From the NCBI GenBank assembly GCA_023380415.1, contig JAMCRC010000025.1, forward strand, positions 1-56,238: 56,238 nt of DNA, given 5' to 3'. This DNA is from Patescibacteria group bacterium (GTDB lineage: Bacteria > Patescibacteriota > Minisyncoccia > UBA6257 > GWB1-50-10). The notes beneath the pieces were generated by a model. The model was not told where the DNA came from, made no database searches, and was given only the letters and a program-made list of their open reading frames with translations. The translations under genes were made by a program, and so were the position numbers. Positions 32,633 through 40,352 of this stretch are shown piece after piece (the first letter of the stretch is position 1; each line of letters begins with the position of its first letter).

Positions 32633-32787
32633 AAAAATAAAAAAGCCATCCCGAAGGGAGATCTGTGAGCATTTTTGCCAATGGTGGAGGCGAAATTAAG
32701 ATCTCTCCGAGGAATTGCCCAGCCGAAACCAAGCAACCCGAAGCTGGGAGAAATCTCTTTGCTCACAGGTCTCCATTAAGGATGACG
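32633..32787 (-). ncRNA. candidate structured small RNA, unknown family, about 150 nt
   Basis: A minus-strand unit with a consensus promoter, a rod-like fold and a T-rich end. GGAGACCTGTGAGCA (32774-32760) pairs with TGCTCACAGATCTCC (32671-32657) with one mismatch. Directly inside, 32759-32747 pairs with 32708-32698 (11 bp with G-U pairs), and CCCAGC/GCTGGG (32748-32743 with 32723-32718) closes the top. The 3' strand carries a 26-nt bulge with a GCC/GGC mini-hairpin. The end is TTTTTTATTTTTT over 32644-32632. There is no open reading frame of note. The asymmetric bulge differs from classical 6S RNA, and no SRP or RNase P signature is present. Confidence 0.6.
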
Positions 32788-32793
32788 GCGACC

Positions 32794-32822
32794 ATTCTAG
32801 CATAATGGGTTTCAAATGTCAA
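32794..32822 (-). promoter_or_regulatory. consensus promoter of the candidate small RNA
   Basis: Minus strand TTGACA (32822-32817), 17-nt spacer ending in TGC, TAGAAT (32799-32794); the TG-n makes it an extended -10 as well. It points away from ruvB toward 32787. Confidence 0.75.
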
Positions 32823-32850
32823 CCCCGCATCTCTGGTGGCGATTTCGATG

Positions 32851-32856
32851 TATAAT
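32851..32856 (+). promoter_or_regulatory. -10 box directly before ruvB
   Basis: TATAAT with the ruvB ATG 6 nt downstream; the transcript would begin on or next to the start codon. No clear -35. Confidence 0.6.
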
Positions 32857-32861
32857 CTCGA

Positions 32862-33866
32862 ATGAGTATGCCCAAAAAAGCGCCTGAAATCTCGACCGAA
32901 GAAGGGGCCTTGGAGGCCCTCCGCCCCCAACGGTTCGAAGACTATATCGGCCAAACCAAGATCAAGACGAACCTCCAGCTGATCATTGATGCCGCCAAGG
33001 GCCGCGGCGAAGCCTGCGACCATCTCCTCTTCTACGGCCAGGCCGGATTAGGGAAAACCACGCTCGCTTACATCATCGGCCGCGAGATGAACGTGAATGT
33101 CCGCTCCACCTCCGGTCCGGCCATCGAGAAAGCTGGCGATATGGCGGCTCTGCTTTCGAATCTCGAAGCCAACGAAGTCCTTTTCATAGACGAGATCCAT
33201 CGTCTGAACAAGCTTGCCGAGGAGATCCTTTACCCGGCGCTCGAGAGCCGCAAGCTTCATCTCATCGTCGGCAAGGGGCCGTCCGCTCGCACCTTCACCC
33301 TCGACCTTCCGCCCATCACCGTGATCGGCGCCACGACCAAAGTGAATATGCTTTCGGCACCGCTCCGCTCGCGGTTCGGCGCCACCTTCCGCCTCGAATA
33401 CTACCAGCACGAGGACATCGAGCGGATCATCGCCCGTTCCGCGAAGATACTCGGCGTCGCGATAACGCCGGAGGCGGCCCGGGCGCTCGCTCGCGCTTCC
33501 CGCTTCACTCCCCGCATCGCGAACCGCCTCCTGAAACGCGCCCGCGACTACGCACAGGTCTACAAAAAACGGTCCATCGACGACGAGGTGGTCAAGGCGA
33601 CGCTCGACATGCTCGAAATAGACGATCTTGGCCTCGATGAGACCGATCGCGAGCTCCTGCGGATCATCGTTTCCAAATTCAACGGCGGTCCGGTGGGCCT
33701 CAAGACACTGGCTGCGGCCCTGAACGAGGATATGGAGACCATCGAAGAGGTTTATGAGCCGTTCTTGATGAAACTGGGGCTTTTGAACCGCACCTCCCTG
33801 GGCCGTATGGCGACTCCCCTAGCCTACGAGCATCTCGGATTGCAGCGCGATAAGAAGCTTATTTGA
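32862..33866 (+). CDS. ruvB: Holliday junction DNA helicase RuvB (334 aa)
   Basis: AAA+ motor for branch migration. LRPQRFEDYIGQTKIK, Walker A GQAGLGKTT, Walker B LFIDEIHRL, sensor GATTK, the arginine-finger loop LRSRFG and the C-terminal winged helix ending in RTSLGRMATPLAYEHLGL are all present. Start ATG 32862, with another in-frame ATG at 32868; the TATAAT box 6 nt upstream implies a leaderless message. tsaE follows 7 nt after the stop. Confidence 0.97.
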   Translation: MSMPKKAPEISTEEGALEALRPQRFEDYIGQTKIKTNLQLIIDAAKGRGEACDHLLFYGQAGLGKTTLAYIIGREMNVNVRSTSGPAIEKAGDMAALLSNLEANEVLFIDEIHRLNKLAEEILYPALESRKLHLIVGKGPSARTFTLDLPPITVIGATTKVNMLSAPLRSRFGATFRLEYYQHEDIERIIARSAKILGVAITPEAARALARASRFTPRIANRLLKRARDYAQVYKKRSIDDEVVKATLDMLEIDDLGLDETDRELLRIIVSKFNGGPVGLKTLAAALNEDMETIEEVYEPFLMKLGLLNRTSLGRMATPLAYEHLGLQRDKKLI

Positions 33867-33873
33867 ACGCGGC

Positions 33874-34326
33874 ATGATGAAGTACCGAACGGATTCGGCC
33901 GAAAAGACCAGAAGCATCGCCGCCGCACTGGCGGCGACGCTCGACGGCCGGTCGCCTCATCCCCTCGTGATCGGTCTCGACGGCGACCTCGGATCCGGCA
34001 AGACCACTTTTATCCAGGGCTTCGCCAGGGCCATCGGCATAAAGCGCCGGCTGCTTTCCCCCACTTTCCTTCTTATGCGCTCGTACCCCATTCCGAAACC
34101 GCTGGCGAGATACGGCAGGCTCTATCATTTGGACGCTTACCGCTTCAAACGGGCGGAAGAGACCGAGTCCGTCGCCTTGAAGGATGTCCTTCGTGATCCA
34201 CGAAACATCGTCATTATCGAATGGGCGGGGAACATAAAAAGCGTTCTTCCCCGAGACGCTATCCGGATGAAGTTCGAGCACGGCCGCCACGAACACGAAA
34301 GGTACATAGAGGTGAAGATGAAATGA
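33874..34326 (+). CDS. tsaE: tRNA threonylcarbamoyladenosine biosynthesis ATPase TsaE (150 aa)
   Basis: P-loop GLDGDLGSGKTTFIQG (Walker A GDLGSGKT), switch-like SPTFLLMRSY, LYHLDAYRF and the Walker-B-like IVIIEWAGN with E-W-A are family signatures. TsaE works with TsaB and TsaD to make t6A37 on ANN-decoding tRNAs. Second gene after ruvB. TsaB/TsaD are not in this window. Confidence 0.93.
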   Translation: MMKYRTDSAEKTRSIAAALAATLDGRSPHPLVIGLDGDLGSGKTTFIQGFARAIGIKRRLLSPTFLLMRSYPIPKPLARYGRLYHLDAYRFKRAEETESVALKDVLRDPRNIVIIEWAGNIKSVLPRDAIRMKFEHGRHEHERYIEVKMK

Positions 34327-34334
34327 GCCAGCGG

Positions 34335-34414
34335 GTGCCGCGCCATGCATCCCGTGATAGAACCGGCGTTCGGGCAAGCGCCCCGGGGCGGTCTCCGAAC
34401 GGAGTATGTGGCAC
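34335..34414. other. hairpin-rich gap between tsaE and exonuclease gene
   Basis: Contains the palindrome CGCCCCGGGGCG (34380-34391), flanked by TTCGG/CCGAA, and outer GTGCC/GGCAC repeats (34335-34339 with 34410-34414). It shares GGCAAGCG and a similar right end with dispersed repeat copy B, but the match is weak. No T-run follows, so it is not a clear terminator. Confidence 0.4.
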
Positions 34415-34429
34415 GGAAAATGTATTTTC

Positions 34430-35353
34430 ATGAAAAAGCTTATCCTTATAGACGCCAATTCCCTGATCCACCGCGCTTTCCACGCCATTCCTCCGTTCAC
34501 CGCGCCGGACGGTTCGCCTTCGGGCGCGCTTTACGGCCTGTCGAGCCTTCTTCTTAATATCTGCCGAACCGAACGCCCCGACCTCGCCGCGGCCGCTTTC
34601 GATAGGCCGGAGCCGACGTTCCGCAAGGAGGCCTTTTCCGGCTATAAGGCCCATCGGCCCAAGGCGCCCGACGAGCTTATTTCCCAGATCGTCGGCTCCC
34701 ACGATGTCTTCAAGGCCTTCGGCATCGCCACCTTCGAACTGCCTGGGTTCGAGGCCGACGATATTATTGGGACTTTGGCCGCACGGTTTCTCGATGACCC
34801 GGACACCCGGACAACGATACTGACCGGCGACCTTGATGCCCTCCAACTTGTCGAAGACGAACGGGTGGTCGTCGAAATACTGAAAAAGGGAGTGAGCGAG
34901 ACCGTCACTTACGACGAGGCGGCCATCAAAGAGCGCTACGGCCTCGAGCCTGGACAGTTACCCGACTACAAAGGGTTCGTCGGGGACGCCTCCGACAATA
35001 TTCCCGGCGTGAAAGGGTTGGGACCAAAAACGGCCCAAGCGCTGATCGCTCGGTATGGTTCGCTCGATGGTCTGTTTGAGAGAATGCCGGAGACCGATCC
35101 GGCTGCGAGAAAGGTCCTCCCATTCAAAAAAGAGGCGCTTTTCTCCAAACATCTCGCGACCATCCGACGGGACGCGCCGATCTCGCTCAAAAAGGAGGAT
35201 TTGACGTTCACCGGCCTCGATACGGCGAAGATCACGGAGCTTTTCGAGCATCTCGGCTTTCAGAGCCTTAAAAAGCGGCTAAACGGAGAATCGAGCGGTC
35301 CGGCATCCAGGAAGGTGGCGGAGAATAAAAAGGAGACCGGGATGTTGTTTTAG
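34430..35353 (+). CDS. 5'-3' exonuclease, PolA N-terminal domain type (307 aa)
   Basis: I use ATG 34430 (MKKLILIDANSLIHRAFHAI), the normal family start. FLAP-nuclease carboxylates are at LIDAN, FDRPEPTFRKEAF, GFEADDIIGTLA and TGDLDALQL; the H3TH segment YKGFVGDASDNIPGVKGLG follows. A stand-alone enzyme that removes RNA primers or flaps, as DNA polymerase I's polymerase part is absent. The C-terminal 30 residues are polar. A terminator follows immediately. Confidence 0.93.
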   Translation: MKKLILIDANSLIHRAFHAIPPFTAPDGSPSGALYGLSSLLLNICRTERPDLAAAAFDRPEPTFRKEAFSGYKAHRPKAPDELISQIVGSHDVFKAFGIATFELPGFEADDIIGTLAARFLDDPDTRTTILTGDLDALQLVEDERVVVEILKKGVSETVTYDEAAIKERYGLEPGQLPDYKGFVGDASDNIPGVKGLGPKTAQALIARYGSLDGLFERMPETDPAARKVLPFKKEALFSKHLATIRRDAPISLKKEDLTFTGLDTAKITELFEHLGFQSLKKRLNGESSGPASRKVAENKKETGMLF

Positions 35354-35376
35354 GGAGTTCAAATCTCCCTTTTTTT
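35352..35376 (+). terminator. intrinsic terminator after exonuclease gene
   Basis: AGGGAG (35352-35357) pairs with CTCCCT (35365-35370), followed by TTTTTT. The stem begins within the stop codon. Confidence 0.8.
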
Positions 35377-35377
35377 G

Positions 35378-35386
35378 TGCTATCTT
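35378..35386 (+). promoter_or_regulatory. extended -10 promoter of histidine kinase gene
   Basis: TGCTATCTT (TG-n-TATCTT), directly after the terminator T-run; the ATG at 35396 is 9 nt downstream. It resembles the infC promoter TGTGCTATACT. Confidence 0.55.
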
Positions 35387-35395
35387 GAGCTTGCG

Positions 35396-36517
35396 ATGCT
35401 TAATTTATTCGGCCGGGAAGGGAAAAAGGAGGCAGACCGGTCCGCTCAAGACACGGAGGCGGAATTCCGGGCGATAGTGGAGAACATCCCGGAAGGCGTT
35501 CTGATCTACGACCAAAATTTCAGGATCCTCGCCATCAATAAAGCGGCCGAGGATATCTTCGGCATTAACGCGGTCGAGGTGTTGGAAAACCAAATATCGC
35601 CGGAAATGGCGCAAAAACCGCGATTCCGCCTCCTTACGGAGGTGGTCTTTCCGTCGCTGGCCCCGAGCGTTACCACCATTCAGGACAACGTCTGGCCCCA
35701 GATCATGGACCTGGTCTTCGAGGATCCCCATAGGGAATTCCGGGTAACGCTAAACCGCGTGACCGACGGAACGGGGCAGGCCATCGGATTCCTGAAGCTG
35801 ATCGCCGACCGGACCAGGGAAAAAGAGCTTTTGAGCCAACAAGGAGAATTCCTGACCGTAGCCGCTCATCAATTGCGCACCCCAATAACCGCGCTGAACT
35901 GGACGCTCGAGTCCATTGCTCAAACCCCGAACATCCCCCAGCCGGTCGCGGGCGGGATCCAAGAAAGCCGCAACCTGGTCGGCCGAAGTTTGAAAATAAT
36001 CAATGACCTTCTCGAGGCCTCCCGGCTCGAAGGCGGGCGTTTCGGCCTCAAAAAAGAGCCGGCCGATATGGCGGAGGTGGTGAAGGCGGCCGTTCAAGGC
36101 GCGGCGCCGGTCGCCGAAGAATACGGGGTTACTTTAAGATCCAACCCGAAAGGCCCGATCGTGCTGCCATTCGACGCCGAACGGGTCGGTTTGGTCCTTG
36201 CGAACTTCATCGACAACGCCATCAAGTACAACTCGAAGGGCGGGTTCGTGGAGGTTGATGCCGCCCCGACCGATGACGGCCGATCCGTGAGGGTCAGCGT
36301 TAAAGACAACGGCGTCGGCATCGCGCCGGAGGACCAAAAAAAGCTGTTCCAGAAGTTCTTCAGGGGAAGCAATATAACCCAAATCGAGCCGAATGGAAGC
36401 GGCCTGGGCCTTTACATCGCCAAGAACATAATCGAGGGGCACGGCGGCAAGATCGGGGTCGTCTCGGAGATCGGCCGCGGCAGCGAATTCTGGTTCACCC
36501 TACCTTTGAGGGGCTAA
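35396..36517 (+). CDS. PAS-domain sensor histidine kinase (373 aa)
   Basis: Start ATG 35396 (MLNLFGREG). A PAS domain (about 25-135: FRAIVENIPEGVLIYDQNFR) is followed by a HisKA domain with phospho-acceptor H158 in FLTVAAHQLRTPI and a HATPase_c domain with N-box FIDNAIKYN, G1 DNGVGI, F-box FQKFFRG and G2 GSGLGLYIAK. No transmembrane segment is seen, so it senses a cytoplasmic signal. No response regulator is adjacent; yebC follows 10 nt later. Signal unknown. Confidence 0.9.
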   Translation: MLNLFGREGKKEADRSAQDTEAEFRAIVENIPEGVLIYDQNFRILAINKAAEDIFGINAVEVLENQISPEMAQKPRFRLLTEVVFPSLAPSVTTIQDNVWPQIMDLVFEDPHREFRVTLNRVTDGTGQAIGFLKLIADRTREKELLSQQGEFLTVAAHQLRTPITALNWTLESIAQTPNIPQPVAGGIQESRNLVGRSLKIINDLLEASRLEGGRFGLKKEPADMAEVVKAAVQGAAPVAEEYGVTLRSNPKGPIVLPFDAERVGLVLANFIDNAIKYNSKGGFVEVDAAPTDDGRSVRVSVKDNGVGIAPEDQKKLFQKFFRGSNITQIEPNGSGLGLYIAKNIIEGHGGKIGVVSEIGRGSEFWFTLPLRG

Positions 36518-36527
36518 AAAACGCTCT

Positions 36528-37067
36528 ATGTCGGGACATAGTCATTGGAAGCAGATAAAGATCCAAAAGGCGAGCACCGATAAAAAGAAGAGCGCCTCCT
36601 TCGCCAAAATATTGAACGCGATCGCCATCGCGGCGCGGTCAGAACCGAATCCAGACTTCAATCCACGCCTCAGAACCTGTATTCAAAAGGCCCGCGAGGC
36701 CCAGGTCCCCCAGGAGAACATCGACCGAGCCGTTCAAAAGGCCAAAGACAAGAATTCCGACCTCAATGAGATCGTTCTCGAGTGCTACGGTCCCGGCGGT
36801 ATAGGCATTTTGATATTGGCGGTGAGCGACAACACCAATCGGACGGTGAATGATGTTAAGTTGGTCCTCAAAGAACATGGGGCGCGGCTCGCCGAACCAG
36901 GAAGCGTTCGTTGGGGATTCGAGCCGGACCAAAAGGAATTCGGTGGATTCAAGGCCAAATTTCCCCAAGACCCCGGAGCGGACCGCGACAGATTGAACGC
37001 CATCATATCGGCCATCGAAGACCTGGACGACGTCCAGTCCGTCGCTACCACCGCCTACCAACAATGA
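36528..37067 (+). CDS. YebC/PmpR-family protein, shortened (179 aa)
   Basis: MSGHSHWKQIKIQKASTDKK, NPRLRTCIQKAREAQVPQEN, ECYGPGGIGILI and NRTVNDVKLVLKEHGARL are the family core. The usual protein is about 240-250 residues; here the part between SVRWGF and AIEDLDDVQSV is reduced to about 30 residues, so most of one C-terminal lobe is gone. YebC proteins are known as transcription regulators or as factors easing ribosome stalling on proline runs. The stop overlaps ruvC as ATGA, the classic yebC-ruvC order. Confidence 0.93.
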   Translation: MSGHSHWKQIKIQKASTDKKKSASFAKILNAIAIAARSEPNPDFNPRLRTCIQKAREAQVPQENIDRAVQKAKDKNSDLNEIVLECYGPGGIGILILAVSDNTNRTVNDVKLVLKEHGARLAEPGSVRWGFEPDQKEFGGFKAKFPQDPGADRDRLNAIISAIEDLDDVQSVATTAYQQ

Positions 37068-37543
37068 AGACCACCGTCTTGGGCATCGACCCCGGTACGA
37101 CCCGGATCGGGTACGGACTGATTGGCGTCTCCGGTATGGACCTGAGGCACATCGAAAGCGGTCTTTTGCCCGTACCGGCATCAGAGCGTCGTCCAGAGGC
37201 GCGCCTTTTGAATATCGAGCACGAGTTCGAAGAGTTGGTCAGACGGACCAATCCCGGGATCGTCGGCATAGAGAAACTTTTTTTTACCAAGAATAAAAAG
37301 ACGGCGATGAGGGTCGCTGAAGCGAGAGGGGTCATTCTCAAGGCCGCGGCCGGGCTGGGTCTCAGGATAGAGGAAGTGTCACCGTCAGCCGTTAAGATCG
37401 CCGTGACCGGCGATGGTCGGGCCGGCAAGGAAGCGGTCGCCAAGATGACGAACTTAATGCTCAAACTGCCGCCCAGGAAGGTGGTCGACGACGTAACGGA
37501 CGCCCTCGCGATCGCCATCGCGGTGAGCAATACCCGCTTCTAG
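37064..37543 (+). CDS. ruvC: crossover junction endodeoxyribonuclease RuvC (159 aa)
   Basis: ATG 37064 overlaps the yebC stop. The four catalytic acids are placed as expected: D8 in LGIDPGTTRIGYGLI, E in GIEKLFFTKN, and the DD pair with TDALAIA near the C-terminus (VVDDVTDALAIAIA). RuvC cuts Holliday junctions. Together with ruvA and ruvB elsewhere in the window the resolvasome is complete. Its 3' end overlaps the convergent PBP gene by 4 bp. Confidence 0.96.
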   Translation: MKTTVLGIDPGTTRIGYGLIGVSGMDLRHIESGLLPVPASERRPEARLLNIEHEFEELVRRTNPGIVGIEKLFFTKNKKTAMRVAEARGVILKAAAGLGLRIEEVSPSAVKIAVTGDGRAGKEAVAKMTNLMLKLPPRKVVDDVTDALAIAIAVSNTRF

Positions 37544-40008
37544 TGGTAGACGATTATATTAAGGGAGTTCGAGGCGCCGGAAGCGTCCGTCGCCTTTACC
37601 GTTATTATGTTTTGGGGGTTCAGCGCCACACCCAAAGAATGGACCAGGTCGTACGTCTCTCCGGACACGGGGATCGTCTGGACCAACGTTCCATTGATAT
37701 CTATCTCGACCGACCGGAGGCCGGCGGGCGAACTAATCGTTGTCCTGAGAGAGATCGGGGATGGCACGAATGACCCGCTCGTGGGATACGTGTTGGAAAA
37801 CGATATTCCGGCCCCCTGTCCGTCCGCGCTCCAAGCGGCCGGGGGCACATTCTGATTGTAATTGGAAAAATTAGGGATGTTCTTCGATGCCCAATCCAGG
37901 ACGGCCGATTCCCAATTATCGAATTGGGAATCGCTTCCCGGATCTTGCGGCACCGGACCTAGGGGGTCGTTTTTATCGGTATAGTAGAGAATGCTGTGGA
38001 CCTGAGGATAGTTCACGCCGCCCACCGAAACGTTGTTTACGTAACTACCGTTAAGCATCGGTTTCGTGACCGGGGGAAGCGGTTCGGGGGTCGGGAAATT
38101 GTCAGGTGGGTAGTTCGGCAAGACCGACCTCAAGAAAGCGCTCCACATCGGTACGGCCGCCAAGATACTAGAACCGTTGCGTTGCATCGGGGCGTAGTTG
38201 GTGTTGCCGGCCCAAACCCCAACGACGAGATCCGGCGTGTAACCGAATGCCCAGGCATCCCTATAATCATTGCTAGTCCCGGTCTTCAAGGCCACATCGT
38301 AGCCGGGGAAGGCGGTCTGACCGCCTCCGGGTCCGAAAAGGGGGGCTCTAAGGTCGACGTTTGAGAGTATCGAATTGATCCATTGGATGTACTTTGGGTC
38401 ATTGACTTGGCTCGCCTGGTCTTGGTATTTCTCCAGCACCGTACCGTTCGAATCGTCAACTTCGAGGACCATCGATTGCTGGTGCTCGACGCCCTCGTCC
38501 GCCAATACGGAATAGGCCTTGAGCATGTCGACCATCTTGACCGCGCCGCCTCCCAGGACCAGGGAAAGCCCGTATTGGTTCGGATCGTTCAGCGTAGTGA
38601 TACCGAAAGATTTAAGCTCGTTCAAAACATTCTGTAATCCGACCAAATAAAGGACCTTGACCGCCGCCACATTGATAGATTCCGGTAGGGCCTGCTCGAA
38701 GGTCAGCGGCCCCTGGAAGCTCTCGAAATCCTGAGGATGGAAACACGGCACGCCCGAAGAGGATGTTTGGTTCGGGATATCGAAATTGGGTACGGCTGGG
38801 CAATTCGGATTGAACTCGGTCGGCACATCGAATACCACCGTATTCGGCGGGTAACCATCCTCCAGGGCCTTGAGGTAAACGAACGGCTTCAGGCTAGATC
38901 CGGGTTGGCGCAACCCCTGGAGGGGCATATCGAAATTTCCGTCGATCGAGGAATCGAAGTAGTCAGCTGATCCGACCAAGGCCAACATCTGGCCGGTTTT
39001 GGGGTCCTCGGCCATCAACGCGCCGTTATCCGAATTATAAAGCTTCAAGTTCCTCGCCACGCCGTCGCTGACGGCCTGCTCGGCCGCCTGCTGCATCGGC
39101 CAATCGAGGGTCGTGACGACCTTCAAGCCGCCATTAAGCACCATATCCTCGCCGTATTTGTTTATTAGGTAGCTCTCGACCGCCATCACGAAATGGGGAG
39201 CTTTAATGGAACCCAATGATTGGGGGGCGAAGGTCAGTTTTTCTTGCTTGGCTTGGTCGGCTTGGGCTTGCGTTATGTACCCGATTTGGGCCATCCGGTC
39301 CAAGGCGTAGTGCTGGCGGGCGATAAGTTCGCTTAAATTATCCCCCCACGGAGAGTAATAGCTCGGAGCTTGGGGCAGGCTCGCTAAAACCGCCGCCTCG
39401 GCCAAATCGAGGTCTTTGACCGGCTTGCCGAAATATGTTTCGCTCGCCGCTTCGACGCCGTAAGCGTTAGATCCATAAGGTATTTGATTGAGGTAAAAGT
39501 CCAATATTTGGTCTTTGGAGTATTTCGCCTCCAATTCGAAGGCCAGGATTATCTCGTCTATCTTCCTAGTGATCGTTTTTTGGGGCGTCAGAAAGGCATT
39601 CCTGGCCAGCTGCTGGGTGATCGTCGAGGCGCCTTGGACGAAGCGTCCCGCCCTAATATCGGCCCACAACGCCCGAGCGATCCCCAGGACATCTATGGCC
39701 GGCCGGGTGTAGAATCCGGAATCTTCGAGGGCAATAGTCGCATCCTTGACCGAACTCGGGATATCGGAGAAGGGAACCACCGTCCTCTTTTCCTGTCCGT
39801 GGATCTCGTAAAGAAGAACTGTGCCGGTTCGGTCGTATATTTTCGTCGATTGACTGATCTCCCGAGTGGAGAATTGGTCCGGTGTCGGCAACGTCCTAAT
39901 GGCGATGACGACGTAGACCGTCCCCGCCACCGCTACCGTCACAAACAAAAAGAATCCGACAACGAGAACGGACAGCCAAAAATTACGCCGGCTCCTTTTG
40001 CGTCCCAT
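37540..40008 (-). CDS. class A penicillin-binding protein, PBP1A type (822 aa)
   Basis: Bifunctional peptidoglycan synthase. I choose ATG 40008 (MGRKRSRRNFWLS) because an extended -10 box lies 15 nt upstream. A basic tail and one membrane anchor (LSVLVVGFFLFVTVAVAGTV) come first. The GT51 domain has ALEDSGFYTRPAID (catalytic Glu; the usual His is Arg), GASTITQQLARN and KYSKDQILDFYLNQIPYG. The transpeptidase has SSLK (in QPGSSLKPF), SIN (in ESINVAAVKV) and KTGTSND. The C-terminus has a Pro-rich linker and an Ig-like domain (about the last 90 residues). All key residues of both activities appear intact. Confidence 0.95.
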   Translation of the reverse strand: MGRKRSRRNFWLSVLVVGFFLFVTVAVAGTVYVVIAIRTLPTPDQFSTREISQSTKIYDRTGTVLLYEIHGQEKRTVVPFSDIPSSVKDATIALEDSGFYTRPAIDVLGIARALWADIRAGRFVQGASTITQQLARNAFLTPQKTITRKIDEIILAFELEAKYSKDQILDFYLNQIPYGSNAYGVEAASETYFGKPVKDLDLAEAAVLASLPQAPSYYSPWGDNLSELIARQHYALDRMAQIGYITQAQADQAKQEKLTFAPQSLGSIKAPHFVMAVESYLINKYGEDMVLNGGLKVVTTLDWPMQQAAEQAVSDGVARNLKLYNSDNGALMAEDPKTGQMLALVGSADYFDSSIDGNFDMPLQGLRQPGSSLKPFVYLKALEDGYPPNTVVFDVPTEFNPNCPAVPNFDIPNQTSSSGVPCFHPQDFESFQGPLTFEQALPESINVAAVKVLYLVGLQNVLNELKSFGITTLNDPNQYGLSLVLGGGAVKMVDMLKAYSVLADEGVEHQQSMVLEVDDSNGTVLEKYQDQASQVNDPKYIQWINSILSNVDLRAPLFGPGGGQTAFPGYDVALKTGTSNDYRDAWAFGYTPDLVVGVWAGNTNYAPMQRNGSSILAAVPMWSAFLRSVLPNYPPDNFPTPEPLPPVTKPMLNGSYVNNVSVGGVNYPQVHSILYYTDKNDPLGPVPQDPGSDSQFDNWESAVLDWASKNIPNFSNYNQNVPPAAWSADGQGAGISFSNTYPTSGSFVPSPISLRTTISSPAGLRSVEIDINGTLVQTIPVSGETYDLVHSLGVALNPQNIITVKATDASGASNSLNIIVYH

Positions 40009-40023
40009 GCGATTGATTTCATT

Positions 40024-40032
40024 AGTGTAGCA
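40024..40032 (-). promoter_or_regulatory. extended -10 promoter of PBP gene
   Basis: Minus strand TGCTACACT (40032-40024); the ATG at 40008 is 15 nt downstream, so the leader is about 8 nt. Confidence 0.5.
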
Positions 40033-40042
40033 TTGGACCGAA

Positions 40043-40076
40043 TAAAAAACGAACACCATCGAAGTTGATGGTGTCC
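40043..40076 (-). terminator. intrinsic terminator after small acidic gene
   Basis: On the minus strand ACACCATC (40074-40067) pairs with GATGGTGT (40060-40053), followed by TCGTTTTTTAT. Confidence 0.8.
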
Positions 40077-40088
40077 GTCGTTTGGAAT

Positions 40089-40274
40089 CTAGTAAGCGTC
40101 GGGGTTCTCGATGTCGTCGTCCATTTGATAGTCGTTGCCGACCTCAGCTCCGCCATCATCGGGAACGCCGAATTCGTCGCCGGAGACGGCCTCTTCCGGA
40201 CTGGGAGGAAGAACCTCCTCGTCTTCGTCGCTCCGAGCGGACATATTAATACCGTGCAAAACTAACGTATCCAT
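40089..40274 (-). CDS. small acidic protein, 61 aa
   Basis: The protein is strongly acidic (RSDEDEEVLPPSPEEAVSGD, then VPDDGG, MDDDIENPDAY) and likely disordered. ATG 40274 is used; a second ATG at codon 11 is possible. It lies alone between a good promoter (40341-40314) and a strong terminator, which argues that it is a real, expressed gene despite lacking a clear ribosome site. No function is recognised; such peptides often bind basic partners. Confidence 0.6.
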   Translation of the reverse strand: MDTLVLHGINMSARSDEDEEVLPPSPEEAVSGDEFGVPDDGGAEVGNDYQMDDDIENPDAY

Positions 40275-40313
40275 AATCAGTAATACTGTCGACCTTTTTG
40301 GTTCAATGGGGAG

Positions 40314-40341
40314 AGTATAAGGAAGACCCCCAAAATGTCAA
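40314..40341 (-). promoter_or_regulatory. promoter of small acidic gene
   Basis: Minus strand TTGACA (40341-40336), 16-nt spacer, TATACT (40319-40314). Confidence 0.65.
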
Positions 40342-40352
40342 ATAGTCGATGG

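Noticed and set aside
32633..32787. Identification of the orphan RNA as 6S, SRP or RNase P RNA
   Set aside because: The open region is on one strand only, and the SRP tetraloop motif and RNase P core sequences are absent; it is left unassigned.
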